64,000 nt of DNA from Dongia sedimenti (GTDB taxonomy: Bacteria > Pseudomonadota > Alphaproteobacteria > Dongiales > Dongiaceae): assembly GCA_030715195.1 (NCBI GenBank), contig JAUYVI010000003.1, forward strand, positions 338,960 to 402,959, read 5' to 3'. Each line of letters begins with the position of its first letter. The first letter of the stretch is position 1. A program made the position numbers and the translations under genes. Under the pieces are notes generated by a model. That model was not told the DNA's origin, did no database searches, and saw only the letters and a program-made list of their open reading frames with translations. Positions 51,824 to 61,083 of the stretch are shown here, one piece after another.

Positions 51824-52078
51824 ATGGCATCGCGCGTCCAAGCACGTTCGACCCCCTTTGGATTGGCCGTCGTGGCGGCGGCCGGACTGCTGCTGGCGGG
51901 TTGCGCCGGGATGGATAACACCGAGCAGCGGGTGCTCAGCGGAGCCGCGATCGGCGCGGGCGCGGGCGCTGGGCTCGGCGCCGTCACCGGCGGCTTGAGC
52001 ATTCCGGCGGGCGCCATCATTGGCGCGGGTGCCGGTGCCGTCACCGGATTGGCCGTCGACGTGCTGAAGAAGCGATAG
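51824..52078 (+). CDS. glycine-zipper lipoprotein
   Basis: The protein has 84 residues. A signal peptide ends in the lipobox L-A-G-C (about residues 25-28). Two membrane-like glycine-zipper segments follow (GAAIGAGAGAGLGAVTGG and PAGAIIGAGAGAVTG), with a basic end (LKKR). It resembles small outer-membrane or stress lipoproteins of the 17-kDa/YMGG type. ATG at 51824 has GGAG 7 nt upstream. A hairpin terminator begins inside the stop region. Confidence 0.85.
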   Translation: MASRVQARSTPFGLAVVAAAGLLLAGCAGMDNTEQRVLSGAAIGAGAGAGLGAVTGGLSIPAGAIIGAGAGAVTGLAVDVLKKR

Positions 52079-52098
52079 CGGTACCGCTATCGGTTTTT
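52074..52098 (+). terminator. terminator overlapping the stop codon of the glycine-zipper gene
   Basis: An 18-nt perfect palindrome (52074-52091) includes the TAG stop and is followed by GGTTTTTG. As a hairpin it gives a 7-bp stem with a 4-nt loop and a T run, a compact intrinsic terminator. Confidence 0.65.
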
Positions 52099-52215
52099 GA
52101 TCCCGTTGGGGTCCTTGGGGAGAGCGGTGGGCATGCCGCGGCAGAATCGTTTGATGCCGCCATGCCTATTGGCTAGCCTGCCACGGCTTGAAATCGGGGG
52201 CCGAGTCACAACACG

Positions 52216-53244
52216 ATGAAGCGCACAAGCCAGGCATCGCTGGGCCGTGGGCGGATCCTCCCCGGATGGATTCTCTGGAGCGGAGTCCTTCTCGCTTCCG
52301 TCAGCCTGGCCGGCTGCGCGGAGACGACGCTGGTCACCAACGGGTCGAAGATCGCGACCGAGGACCAGAACAACGTTCCCCCCTATAAGCTCGGCAAGCC
52401 CTATCAGATCGACGGTGCCTGGTACTATCCGAAGGTCGATTACGACTACAACGAGACCGGTATTGCCTCGTGGTACGGGCCGGATTTCCACGGCAAGAGC
52501 ACGGCCAACGGCGAAATCTTCGATCAGAACGGGCTGACTGCCGCGCACAAGACCCTGCCGATGCCGACCATCGTGCGGGTCACCAATCTCGAGAATGGCC
52601 GCTCGATTGAAGTCCGCATCAACGATCGCGGTCCCTTCAAGAACAACCGCGTCATCGACCTCACGCGGCGCGGCGCGCAGCTGCTCGGGTTCGAAGGTCA
52701 AGGCACGGCGCGGGTGCGGGTCCAGGTCATGAAAGAGGACAGCATCCTGCTCGCCAACAAGGTCGGCGGCGCGCAGCTCGCCTATGCCGGCGAGCCCGAA
52801 CCGCAGGCCGCCGGGCCGAAGCCCCAGGCTGCGCCGGCCGGCACCGTGGTGACCCAGAAGCTGCCGCCCGGACAATCGACGCCCATGCCGACGGCGGCTC
52901 CCGTTCAGCCGCAGGCGTCGAGCTCGGTGGTCGGCTTGCCCAAGCCGTCCGCAGCGCAAGCCGCGGCGACGATTCCGTCGCTTAACGGCTCCATCTCATA
53001 CACGCCAGTGAAGCCGACCAGCATCTTCATCCAGGCCGGCGCCTTCCTGCAGCAGAGCAACGCGCTGAAGCTCACGCAACAGCTCGCTTCGCTGGGTCAA
53101 ACGCGCGTGACCCAGGCGCGGGTTGGCACCCAAACTTTTTATCGGGTCCGACTCGGGCCGATCCAGCGGATCGAGGACGCCGACGCGTTGTTGCAGAAAG
53201 TCATTGGAACCGGCCAGCCCGACGCCCGGATCGTCGTCGAATAG
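52216..53244 (+). CDS. rlpA: septal ring lytic transglycosylase RlpA
   Basis: The protein has 342 residues. The lipoprotein signal ends at LAGC (Cys34). The double-psi beta-barrel domain (about 75-175) has GIASWYGPDFHGKSTANGE, with the catalytic Asp/Glu region, and INDRGPF. A proline-rich linker (about 195-255) leads to a C-terminal SPOR domain (about 262-340). RlpA cleaves denuded glycan strands at the division site. It is followed by a D,D-carboxypeptidase that would generate substrates for the same process. Confidence 0.94.
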   Translation: MKRTSQASLGRGRILPGWILWSGVLLASVSLAGCAETTLVTNGSKIATEDQNNVPPYKLGKPYQIDGAWYYPKVDYDYNETGIASWYGPDFHGKSTANGEIFDQNGLTAAHKTLPMPTIVRVTNLENGRSIEVRINDRGPFKNNRVIDLTRRGAQLLGFEGQGTARVRVQVMKEDSILLANKVGGAQLAYAGEPEPQAAGPKPQAAPAGTVVTQKLPPGQSTPMPTAAPVQPQASSSVVGLPKPSAAQAAATIPSLNGSISYTPVKPTSIFIQAGAFLQQSNALKLTQQLASLGQTRVTQARVGTQTFYRVRLGPIQRIEDADALLQKVIGTGQPDARIVVE

Positions 53245-53362
53245 GCCGTAAATCGCGGCTTTTTGTGACATCCTGTTCGGTGCAGCACGGTGCTTGACGG
53301 CTTCGCGTCTTTGCCGCAAAGGTCCTCCCATGACTCACACGAATTGGCGGCGAGGAAGGTTC

Positions 53363-54535
53363 ATGTCGCGTCGGTGGCTGGCTTGCGGCTTGGTTGTGGC
53401 CCTTGAGATCACAGGGGCAATGGCAGCTACGACGGCCCAGGCCGTCGAGCCGCCAAACGTCGAAGCGCAGCATGTGTTTATCGTGGACTACAACACCGGT
53501 TCGGTGCTGTTCGACAAGGCCGGGCAGGAGAAGCTGCACCCGGCCTCGATGAGCAAGCTGATGACGCTTTACATGCTCTTCGATGCGCTGAAGCGGGGTG
53601 ACGTCAAGCTGACCGACAGCTTCCATGTCAGCAAGAAGGCATGGTCGACCCAGGGCTCGAAGATGTTCGTGCCGATCGACGGCGACATCGTCGTCGAGGA
53701 CTTGATCCGGGGCATCATCGTGCAATCGGGCAATGACGCCTGCGTCGTCGTCGCCGAGGGGCTCGCCGGCAGCGAAGAAGCCTTCGCCGATCGCATGAAC
53801 AAGAAGGGCGCCGAGATCGGCCTGAAGAACAGTCATTTCGTCAACGCGTCCGGCCTGCCGGACCCGAACCATCTGATGACGGCGCAGGATCTGTATCTGC
53901 TGGCACACCATCTGTTCGTCGATTTTCCTGAGTTTTACCACTACTTCAGTGAAAAAGAGTTCGTCTTCAACAAGATCAAGCAGGGCAACCGCAATCCGCT
54001 GCTCTATCGCCCCAATACGGGTGTCGATGGGTTGAAGACCGGGCACACCGAGGAGGCGGGCTTCGGCCTGACCGCCTCCGCGAGCCGCGACGGAAGGCGG
54101 ATCTTCATGGTGGTGCACGGGATGACCTCGATGCAGGACCGCGCTGACGAGACCGGGCAGCTGCTCGACTGGGCGTACCGCACTTTCGGCGATTACACCG
54201 TCGCCAAGAAGGGCACGATCCTGGCCCAGGCGAATGTCTGGATGGGGCAGCAGAAGACCGTGCCGTTGACCGTCGACAAGGACCTGCTTGTAACGCTGCC
54301 GGTCTCCGAGCGCGAGAAAGTTCAAGTGAAGGCGATTTACGACGGACCGGTCGCGGCGCCGGTCGCCGCCGGCCAGCCGGTCGGCGAGCTGGTGATGACG
54401 ATACCGGGGATGCCGGAGTTTCGCGCGCCGCTGGTCGCGGCATCCGATGTGCCGCAGCTCGGGTTCGGCGGCCGCGTCGTCGCTATGCTGCAACAGATGA
54501 TCTTCGGCGCCGAGCAGCAGCCGCAACAGAACTGA
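53363..54535 (+). CDS. dacC: D-alanyl-D-alanine carboxypeptidase (DacC/PBP5-6 type)
   Basis: The protein has 390 residues. A signal peptide (about 1-27) is followed by the peptidase with Ser62-x-x-Lys65 (SMSK), Ser122-Gly-Asn124 and Lys225-Thr-Gly. A PBP5-type beta domain (about 285-360) and a C-terminal amphipathic helix (VVAMLQQMIFG) for membrane attachment follow. ATG at 53363 has GAGGAAGG close upstream and starts the signal sequence; ATG at 53330 is possible. It lies between rlpA and tmk on the same strand. Confidence 0.93.
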   Translation: MSRRWLACGLVVALEITGAMAATTAQAVEPPNVEAQHVFIVDYNTGSVLFDKAGQEKLHPASMSKLMTLYMLFDALKRGDVKLTDSFHVSKKAWSTQGSKMFVPIDGDIVVEDLIRGIIVQSGNDACVVVAEGLAGSEEAFADRMNKKGAEIGLKNSHFVNASGLPDPNHLMTAQDLYLLAHHLFVDFPEFYHYFSEKEFVFNKIKQGNRNPLLYRPNTGVDGLKTGHTEEAGFGLTASASRDGRRIFMVVHGMTSMQDRADETGQLLDWAYRTFGDYTVAKKGTILAQANVWMGQQKTVPLTVDKDLLVTLPVSEREKVQVKAIYDGPVAAPVAAGQPVGELVMTIPGMPEFRAPLVAASDVPQLGFGGRVVAMLQQMIFGAEQQPQQN

Positions 54536-54548
54536 AGCGGCGGCGGCA

Positions 54549-55187
54549 ATGTCGACTCCCGTTCGGCCACCGCTGAAATTCGTCACATTCGAAGGCGGGG
54601 AGGGCGGCGGGAAGTCGACCCAGCTCCGCCTGCTTGCTGACGCATTGCGCCGGGGCGGCGAGCCCGTGGTCACCACCCGCGAGCCGGGCGGCGCGCCGGG
54701 CGCCGAGGAAATCCGCCGTCTGCTGGTCGAAGGCGAGCCGGGGCGCTGGCCGCCGGATGCCGAGGCGCTGCTGCATTTCGCGGCGCGGGCAGAGCACCTG
54801 GCCAAGGTGATCCGGCCGGCGCTGGATGCCGGGCAATGGGTGCTGTGCGACCGCTTTGCGGATTCGACCTTGGCCTATCAAGGTTACGGCCAGGGACAGG
54901 ATCTCAGCTGGCTGCAGCAGTTGCGTTCGCAGATCGTCGGCAAGACCGAGCCCGGGCTGACGCTGATCCTCGACCTGCCGGTGGAGGTGGGTCTCGGCCG
55001 GGCCCGCGAGCAGCAGCGCTATGAACGGATGGGGCGCGCCTTCCACGAGCGACTGCATGCCGGGTTCCTGGCGATCGCCCAGGCGGAGCCGGAACGCTGC
55101 TTCGTGATCGACGCAACGCGGCCGATCGATGCCGTTTCGGCGGACGTGCGGCTGGCGGTTGCCAAGCGGTTCCGCGTGAAGCTCTGA
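54549..55187 (+). CDS. tmk: thymidylate kinase
   Basis: The protein has 212 residues. The P-loop GGEGGGKST (residues 15-23), the D-R-F/Y-x-D-S-T-x-A-Y-Q-G motif near 95 and the LID region RxxQxRYER are all present. It converts dTMP to dTDP. The stop overlaps the holB start by one base. The tmk-holB-metG-tatD order is conserved in many bacteria. Confidence 0.96.
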   Translation: MSTPVRPPLKFVTFEGGEGGGKSTQLRLLADALRRGGEPVVTTREPGGAPGAEEIRRLLVEGEPGRWPPDAEALLHFAARAEHLAKVIRPALDAGQWVLCDRFADSTLAYQGYGQGQDLSWLQQLRSQIVGKTEPGLTLILDLPVEVGLGRAREQQRYERMGRAFHERLHAGFLAIAQAEPERCFVIDATRPIDAVSADVRLAVAKRFRVKL

Positions 55188-56329
55188 TGGCGCGCCGTCC
55201 CGCCGTCGATGCCGATGCCCGCGTCCTGCCGCCTCCGGCTGCCGCCTCGGCGATCCGCCTGATCGGGCACGGCGCGGCGGAGAAGGCGTTTCTCAACGCG
55301 CTCGAGGCCGGGCGCATGCCCCATGCCTGGCTGATCACCGGCCCGAGAGGCGTAGGCAAGGCGACCCTCGCCTTCCGCATGGCCCGGGCGTTGCTGGCGG
55401 CGCCCGCGGAGGCGCCAGCTGTCGAGGGTGGACTGTTCGGTGACACGCCCGAAGCGACGCTCGACATGGAGCCGAGCCATCCGGTCTTCCGTCGCTTGGC
55501 CGAGCTGGCGCATTCGGACGTGCGGCTGCTGCGGCGCTCGCTGAACGACAAAGGCAAGCTGCGGAGCGAGATCGTCATCGAGGACGTGCGGGCGGCGATC
55601 GATTTCCTACGCCTGACGCCGGCGGAAGGTGCCTGGCGGGTGCTGATCGTCGATGCCGCCGACGATCTCAACCGCAATGCCGCGAATGCCTTGCTGAAGA
55701 TCCTGGAGGAGCCGCGGCCGCGCACCGTCTTGATCCTGGTCAGCCACGCGCCGGGCCGGCTGCTGGCGACCATCCGCTCGCGTTGCCGGCGGCTGACGCT
55801 GGCGCCGCTGCCTGAGGACGTGATGTCCGCTGAGATCAAGGCCCGCGCCCCGGATTTGGGCGACGCGGATTTGCACCTCGTCGCCACATTGGCCGAGGGC
55901 AGTCTCGGCCATGCGCTGACCCTGATCGAGACCGACGCCCTGGCCTTGTTCCGGGAGATCGCCGGGCTGCTGGTGCAATGGCCGCGCGCCGACACCGCTG
56001 CGCTCCACAAGCTCGCCGATCGCCTCGGTGGGCGCGGGGCGGAGCGCGAGTTCGAGCAGGGCGCGGAGCTGCTGGAATGGATCGGGGCGCGGTTCCTGCG
56101 GAACGCGGCTTTGGGCGGAAATGTGACGCCGGAGCGATTTCCCGGCGAGGCCGACCTCACCCGCAAATGGCTGGGGGCGGCCGGGCTTGATCGCTGGCTG
56201 GAGCTGTGGGAGAAAGTCGAGCGGCTGTTCGCCCGGGTGCTGAGCGTCAATCTTGACCGCCGGCAGGCTTGGCTGACGGCCTGGCTCGCCCTCCAGACCG
56301 TGGAGGCGGGCGGTCTCGGCGAAGGATAA
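55187..56329 (+). CDS. holB: DNA polymerase III delta prime subunit
   Basis: The protein has 380 residues. It is an AAA+ clamp-loader fold with a Walker A-like GPRGVGKAT (near residue 50), which is followed directly by A-T rather than S/T-T as usual for the inactive delta prime subunit. NAANALLKILEEP comes next, and the SRC motif is in IRSRC. It is a stator of the clamp loader. It shares one base with the tmk stop. Confidence 0.94.
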   Translation: MARRPAVDADARVLPPPAAASAIRLIGHGAAEKAFLNALEAGRMPHAWLITGPRGVGKATLAFRMARALLAAPAEAPAVEGGLFGDTPEATLDMEPSHPVFRRLAELAHSDVRLLRRSLNDKGKLRSEIVIEDVRAAIDFLRLTPAEGAWRVLIVDAADDLNRNAANALLKILEEPRPRTVLILVSHAPGRLLATIRSRCRRLTLAPLPEDVMSAEIKARAPDLGDADLHLVATLAEGSLGHALTLIETDALALFREIAGLLVQWPRADTAALHKLADRLGGRGAEREFEQGAELLEWIGARFLRNAALGGNVTPERFPGEADLTRKWLGAAGLDRWLELWEKVERLFARVLSVNLDRRQAWLTAWLALQTVEAGGLGEG

Positions 56330-56391
56330 GCTGGGGCCGAGAGAGCCGGATTGGCGAACCTCGCCACTCTCCACATAACCTCAGGAAACAG

Positions 56392-57948
56392 ATGGCCGAT
56401 CGCAAGAGCTACTACGTCACCACGCCGATCTACTATGTGAACGATTCACCGCATATCGGGCACGCCTACACGTCGCTCGCCTGCGATGCCTTGGCGCGGT
56501 TCATGCGGCTCGACGGCTATGACGTCCATTTCCTGACCGGCACCGACGAGCACGGGCAGAAGGTCGAGAAATCGGCTGAGCTCGCGGGCAAGGACCCGCT
56601 GGCCTTCACCGATGAGGTCTCGCAGCGCTTCCGCCTGCTGGCCGAAGCGATGAATTTCTCCAACGACGACTTCATCCGCACCACCGAGCGCCGGCACATC
56701 GAATCCTGCCAGGAGCTGTGGCGCCGGCTGAAGGAGCGCGGGCAGATCTATCTGGGCTCCTATTCCGGCTGGTATGCGGTGCGCGACGAGGCTTTCTACC
56801 AGGAAGACGAACTCGAGACGCGGCCGGACGGCAAGAAGGTGTCGAAGGCTTCCGGCGCTGAAGTCGCCTGGGTCGAAGAGCCGAGCTATTTCTTCCAGCT
56901 CTCGGAATGGCAGCAGCCCTTGCTTGATCACTATGCGCGCAACCCGGACTTCATCGGCCCGGATTCGCGCCGAAATGAGGTGATCAGCTTCGTGAAGTCG
57001 GGGCTGAAGGATCTCTCGGTCTCGCGCACCACCTTCAAGTGGGGAGTCCCGGTTCCGGACGATGCCGACCACATCATGTACGTCTGGCTGGACGCGCTGA
57101 CCAACTACATCACCGCGGTCGGCTTCCCGGACACCGAGCAGGAAAAGTACATCAAGTTCTGGCCGGCCGATCTGCACATGGTCGGCAAGGACATCCTGCG
57201 CTTCCACGCGGTCTACTGGCCGGCCTTCCTGATGGCGGCCGGTCTCGAGCCGCCGCGCCGGGTCTTCGCCCACGGCTGGTGGACCAACGAGGGGCAGAAG
57301 ATCTCGAAGTCGCTCGGCAACGTGATCGATCCGCACGACCTGATCGCCCGCTATGGCCGCGACCAGGTGCGCTATTTCCTGCTGCGCGAAGTGCCGTTCG
57401 GCAATGACGGCGACTTCTCGCACCGGGGCATGGTGCAGCGGATGAACGGCGATCTCGCCAACGGCATCGGCAACTTGGCCCAGCGCGTGCTGTCGATGAT
57501 CAACAAGAACTGCGACGCCAAGGTGCCGGTGCATGGCGTGCTCACCGAGGCCGACCTGAAGCTGCTGGGCTCGGCCCATGGGCTGCTGCCGGCGGTGCGG
57601 CCGCTGATGACCGCACAGCAGTTTCATAAGGCCCTGGAGACGATCTGGCAGGTGGTTACCGAGGCCGACCGCTATGTGGACGAGCAGGCGCCCTGGGCGC
57701 TGAAGAAGACCGACCCGGCGCGGATGGGCACGGTGCTCTATGTGCTCGCCGAGACGATCCGGCACGTCGCCCTGCTGGTGCAGCCCTTCATGCCGGAATC
57801 CGGTGCGAAGATCCTGGACCAGCTCGAAGTCCACGGCGATGACCGCAGCTTCGCTGCGTTCGGTCCGGAGCACGCCTTGGAGAGCGGCACCTATCTGCCG
57901 AAGCCCGAGGGCGTCTTCCCGCGCTTCCTGGAAGAGCCGGCGGCATGA
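56392..57948 (+). CDS. metG: methionyl-tRNA synthetase
   Basis: The protein has 518 residues and is class I. The HIGH motif is PHIGHAY (near residue 22) and the KMSKS loop reads KISKS (near 303). It is the short form without the C-terminal dimerisation domain and without zinc-knuckle cysteines. ATG at 56392 has AGGAAAC upstream. The stop overlaps the tatD start (ATGA). Confidence 0.96.
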   Translation: MADRKSYYVTTPIYYVNDSPHIGHAYTSLACDALARFMRLDGYDVHFLTGTDEHGQKVEKSAELAGKDPLAFTDEVSQRFRLLAEAMNFSNDDFIRTTERRHIESCQELWRRLKERGQIYLGSYSGWYAVRDEAFYQEDELETRPDGKKVSKASGAEVAWVEEPSYFFQLSEWQQPLLDHYARNPDFIGPDSRRNEVISFVKSGLKDLSVSRTTFKWGVPVPDDADHIMYVWLDALTNYITAVGFPDTEQEKYIKFWPADLHMVGKDILRFHAVYWPAFLMAAGLEPPRRVFAHGWWTNEGQKISKSLGNVIDPHDLIARYGRDQVRYFLLREVPFGNDGDFSHRGMVQRMNGDLANGIGNLAQRVLSMINKNCDAKVPVHGVLTEADLKLLGSAHGLLPAVRPLMTAQQFHKALETIWQVVTEADRYVDEQAPWALKKTDPARMGTVLYVLAETIRHVALLVQPFMPESGAKILDQLEVHGDDRSFAAFGPEHALESGTYLPKPEGVFPRFLEEPAA

Positions 57949-58730
57949 GTGCTCGGCTGATCGACAGCCACTGCCATCTCGATTTTCCGGACTTCACAGG
58001 GCAGGTGCCGGAGGTGCTGGCGCGCGCCGAGGCCAACGGCGTCGCCCATCTGGTCACCATTTGCACCAAGGTGTCGGAGTTCGACAAGGTTCTGGCCATC
58101 GCCGAGAGCGATCCCAGGATCAGCTGCTCGGTCGGCATCCATCCGCATGAGGCGGCCGAGGAACCGGAAGTCGACGCTGCGCGCCTGGTGGAACTGGCCA
58201 AGCATCCAAAGGTCGTTGGGATCGGCGAGGCCGGGCTCGATTACTTCTACGACAAGAGCCCGCGGGAACGGCAGCGCCAGGTCTTCGCGACGCATATCGA
58301 AGCCGCGCGCCGCTCCGGCCTGCCGCTGATCGTGCACAGCCGCGATGCCGACGACGACACGATCGAGGAGCTGAAGATCGGAGCGGGGAAGGGCGGCCTC
58401 ACGGGGGTGATCCACTGCTTCACTTCGACCCAGAAGCTGGCCGATGCCGCGCTGGAGATCGGCTTCTACATCTCGCTCTCTGGCATCGTGACCTTCAAGA
58501 ATGCGGAAGAGCTGCGTTCGGTGATCAGGACCGTGCCGCTGGACAGGTTGCTGGTCGAAACGGATTCGCCGTACCTTGCGCCGGTGCCGAAGCGCGGCAA
58601 GAAGAATGAGCCATCCTTCGTGAAGCACACGGCGGAGTTCGCGGCGGATCTGTTTGGAATGTCGCACGAGGATTTCGCCGCGAAGACCACGGAGAATTTC
58701 CAGCGGTTGTTTTCGAAAGCGCATGTTTAG
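57945..58730 (+). CDS. tatD: TatD family metal-dependent deoxyribonuclease
   Basis: The protein has 261 residues. It is a TIM-barrel amidohydrolase with SHCHLDF (residues 7-13), GIHPHEA, GEAGLDY, HSRDAD, HCF and TDSPYLAP, all the metal ligands of the family. It acts as a 3'-5' nuclease in repair or degradation. It is translationally coupled to metG. A REP-like repeat follows within 15 nt of the stop. Confidence 0.95.
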   Translation: MSARLIDSHCHLDFPDFTGQVPEVLARAEANGVAHLVTICTKVSEFDKVLAIAESDPRISCSVGIHPHEAAEEPEVDAARLVELAKHPKVVGIGEAGLDYFYDKSPRERQRQVFATHIEAARRSGLPLIVHSRDADDDTIEELKIGAGKGGLTGVIHCFTSTQKLADAALEIGFYISLSGIVTFKNAEELRSVIRTVPLDRLLVETDSPYLAPVPKRGKKNEPSFVKHTAEFAADLFGMSHEDFAAKTTENFQRLFSKAHV

Positions 58731-58744
58731 GCATAACCCTTTCA

Positions 58745-58820
58745 CGTCATGCCCGGGCTTGACCCGGGCATCTGGTGCCGACGCGGATACAGACCCCCGG
58801 GTCAAGCCCGGGGGTGACGA
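58745..58820. repeat. REP-like intergenic palindromic repeat, copy B
   Basis: It has the same two-unit inverted arrangement as at 46679-46770: 58745-58772 and 58792-58820. Each unit is a hairpin with CCCGGG arms and a CTTGA-type loop, bordered by GTCATG and GTGACGA. The spacer between units differs in length (about 19 nt) and sequence from copy A. It lies only 10 nt before the next start codon. Confidence 0.8.
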
Positions 58821-58829
58821 GAAGATGTT

Positions 58830-59603
58830 ATGAAGGTGACCGTATTGGGCTGTGGCGGCTCCGGCGGGGTGCCGCTGATCGGCAATCAATGGGGCTCCTG
58901 CAATCCCGATCAGCCGAAGAACCGGCGGCGCCGGGTTTCGGTCCTGGTGCAGCATGACGACGCCAACATCGTGCTCGACACCTCGCCGGATTTCCGGATG
59001 CAGATGCTCGATGCCGATGTCGGCAAGCTCGACGCCATCCTCTACACCCATGATCACGCCGATCATACGCAGGGCATCGACGATGTGCGTTTCATGCGTT
59101 CCTACGATAAGAGCCAGCGCATTCCGGCCTATGGATCGGAAGAGACGCTGCGCACCTTGACCGAGCGGTTCGCGTATATTTTCAACCAGAGCACCGACGG
59201 GTCCGGGCATCTCTACAAGCCCTTCCTCGAAGCGAAGACCGTGAACGGCCCGTTCGAGCTCTGCGGCCTCACCGTGACGCCGTTCGAGCAGGATCACGGC
59301 TTTGGATCAAAGACGCTCGGCTATCGCGTCGGGCCCATGGCCTATTCGACCGACGCGGTCGATCTGCCGGAGGAAGCCTTTGAGATCCTGCAGGGGCTCG
59401 ATCTCTGGATCGTCGATTGCCTGCGCTTCGAGCCGCACATGACCCATGCGCATTTCGACAAGGCGATCGGCTGGATCGAGCGCCTGAAGCCGAAGCACGC
59501 GATCCTGACCCATCTCAACCACCAGACCGACTACGATGCGGTGAAGGCCAAATGCCCGCCGGGCGTCGAGCCCGGCTATGACGGCTTGAGCATCGAGCTA
59601 TGA
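58830..59603 (+). CDS. MBL-fold metallohydrolase (PhnP-like)
   Basis: The protein has 257 residues. It opens MKVTVLGCGGSGGVP and carries the metal motif THDHADH (residues about 70-76), a distal D (STDAV) and H (THLNH). The layout matches the PhnP/cyclic-phosphodiesterase branch of the metallo-beta-lactamase fold. This gene commonly follows tatD in Alphaproteobacteria, and its true substrate is unclear. The stop overlaps the MOSC gene (ATGA). Confidence 0.9.
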   Translation: MKVTVLGCGGSGGVPLIGNQWGSCNPDQPKNRRRRVSVLVQHDDANIVLDTSPDFRMQMLDADVGKLDAILYTHDHADHTQGIDDVRFMRSYDKSQRIPAYGSEETLRTLTERFAYIFNQSTDGSGHLYKPFLEAKTVNGPFELCGLTVTPFEQDHGFGSKTLGYRVGPMAYSTDAVDLPEEAFEILQGLDLWIVDCLRFEPHMTHAHFDKAIGWIERLKPKHAILTHLNHQTDYDAVKAKCPPGVEPGYDGLSIEL

Positions 59604-60142
59604 CAGGCAGCGTCGTCGCAGTGAGCCGCGGCCCGCGGCACAAGTTCAGCAAGTCGCCGGAAATGCGCATCCGCCTGCTGGCGGGGCTCGGCGTCGAGGG
59701 AGATGCGCATATGGGCGAGACGGTGAAGCACCGCTCGCGCGTGCGGGTGGATCCGACCCAGCCGAATCTGCGGCAAGTGCACCTGGTCCATGCCGAGCTG
59801 CATGCCGAGCTGAAGGCCGCGGGGTTCAAAGTTCATCCCGGAGATATCGGCGAAAACATCACCACGCGCGGCATCGACCTGCTCGGCCTGCCGACCGGAA
59901 CGGTGCTGCGGATCGGCGCGACCGCCGTGCTTCGGATCACCGGGTTGCGCAATCCCTGCACGCAGCTTGACGGATTCCAGCAGGGCCTGACCGCCGCGGT
60001 GCTGGATCGCGATGCCGAGGGGCGGATCGTGCGCAAGGCCGGCGTGATGTCGGTCGTGCTGGAGGGTGGCGAGGTCATTCCCGGCGACCCGATCAAGGTC
60101 GAGCTGCCGCTAGAGCCGCATCTGCCGCTGGCGCCGGTTTGA
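59600..60142 (+). CDS. MOSC domain-containing protein
   Basis: The protein has 180 residues. It is a beta-rich MOSC fold with GDIGENITTRGIDL and a conserved cysteine in RNPCTQL (near residue 120), the site expected to bind a sulfur or metal ligand. MOSC proteins relate to molybdenum-cofactor sulfuration or N-hydroxylated compound reduction. Coupled to the MBL gene by ATGA. Confidence 0.88.
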   Translation: MTGSVVAVSRGPRHKFSKSPEMRIRLLAGLGVEGDAHMGETVKHRSRVRVDPTQPNLRQVHLVHAELHAELKAAGFKVHPGDIGENITTRGIDLLGLPTGTVLRIGATAVLRITGLRNPCTQLDGFQQGLTAAVLDRDAEGRIVRKAGVMSVVLEGGEVIPGDPIKVELPLEPHLPLAPV

Positions 60143-60182
60143 TGCTAGAACGCCGACCATCACTCGACGGGAGCCCTGCCTG

Positions 60183-60953
60183 ATGGCCAAGACACGCAAG
60201 ATCCTGCTCGCCGGAGAATCCTGGGCGAGCGCCGCGACCCATTACAAGGGCTTCGACCAGTTCTCCTCAGTGACCTTTCACCTGGGCGCCGAGCCGCTGG
60301 TGGCCGCGCTGAAGGGGACGAGCTTCAATCTGCGTTACATGCCGGCGCATGAGGCGCAGGAAGCCTTTCCGCAAACCCTGGCCGAGCTCTCGGCCTATGA
60401 CGCGGTCATCCTCTCCGATATCGGCGCCAACACGCTGCTGCTGCATCCGGACACCTGGCTCCGCAGCAAGCGCACGCCCAATCGGCTGAAGCTGCTGAAA
60501 TCCTATGTCGAGGCCGGTGGCGGCCTCATCATGGTCGGCGGCTATCTCAGCTTCCAGGGCATCAACGGCAGCGCCCGCTATCACGGCACGCCGGTCGAGG
60601 AGATCCTGCCGGTCGAAATCCACCCCTATGATGACCGGGTCGAGGTGCCGGAGGGTTTCACGCCGGCGATTCGCAAGAAAGGCCATGCCATTCTCGAAGG
60701 CCTGGGCGGTCGCTGGCCCCAGCTGCTGGGTTTCAACGAGGTGCGGGCCAAGCCCGAGGCCGAAGTGCTGGCCGCGGTCTCGCCAGAGTATGGCGGCAAG
60801 CCGCTGCTCGTCGCCGGCCGCCACGGCAAGGGGCGAACCCTAGCCTGGACCTCGGATATCGGCCCGCATTGGCTGCCGCCGGAGTTCGTCGCCTGGAAGG
60901 GCTACGCCCGGCTCTGGACCCAGTCCTTGGCCTGGTTGTGCGGCGATCGCTGA
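60183..60953 (+). CDS. glutamine amidotransferase-like protein
   Basis: The protein has 256 residues and is soluble. The ILLAGESWASAATHYKGFDQF opening, AYDAVILSDIGANT and GGGLIMVGGYLSFQG match the class I amidotransferase-like family of cytoplasmic proteins (DUF1355-like). No clear nucleophile-elbow cysteine is visible, since the G-G-Y-L position has no Cys, so amidase activity is doubtful. GKGRTLAWTSDIGPHW near the end is typical of the family. Function unknown. Confidence 0.82.
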   Translation: MAKTRKILLAGESWASAATHYKGFDQFSSVTFHLGAEPLVAALKGTSFNLRYMPAHEAQEAFPQTLAELSAYDAVILSDIGANTLLLHPDTWLRSKRTPNRLKLLKSYVEAGGGLIMVGGYLSFQGINGSARYHGTPVEEILPVEIHPYDDRVEVPEGFTPAIRKKGHAILEGLGGRWPQLLGFNEVRAKPEAEVLAAVSPEYGGKPLLVAGRHGKGRTLAWTSDIGPHWLPPEFVAWKGYARLWTQSLAWLCGDR

Positions 60954-61083
60954 GCGGCTTGCAGAGGCGACAGGGCCGTGCCGGAAGGTCACACCCTGGC
61001 CGTGGAAGTTGCCCGCCGCGACCCTTTGGCTTACACCAATGTCAGAAATCAAGGCGGGCAGGGCCCGTTGCGGGGTAGGAAGC

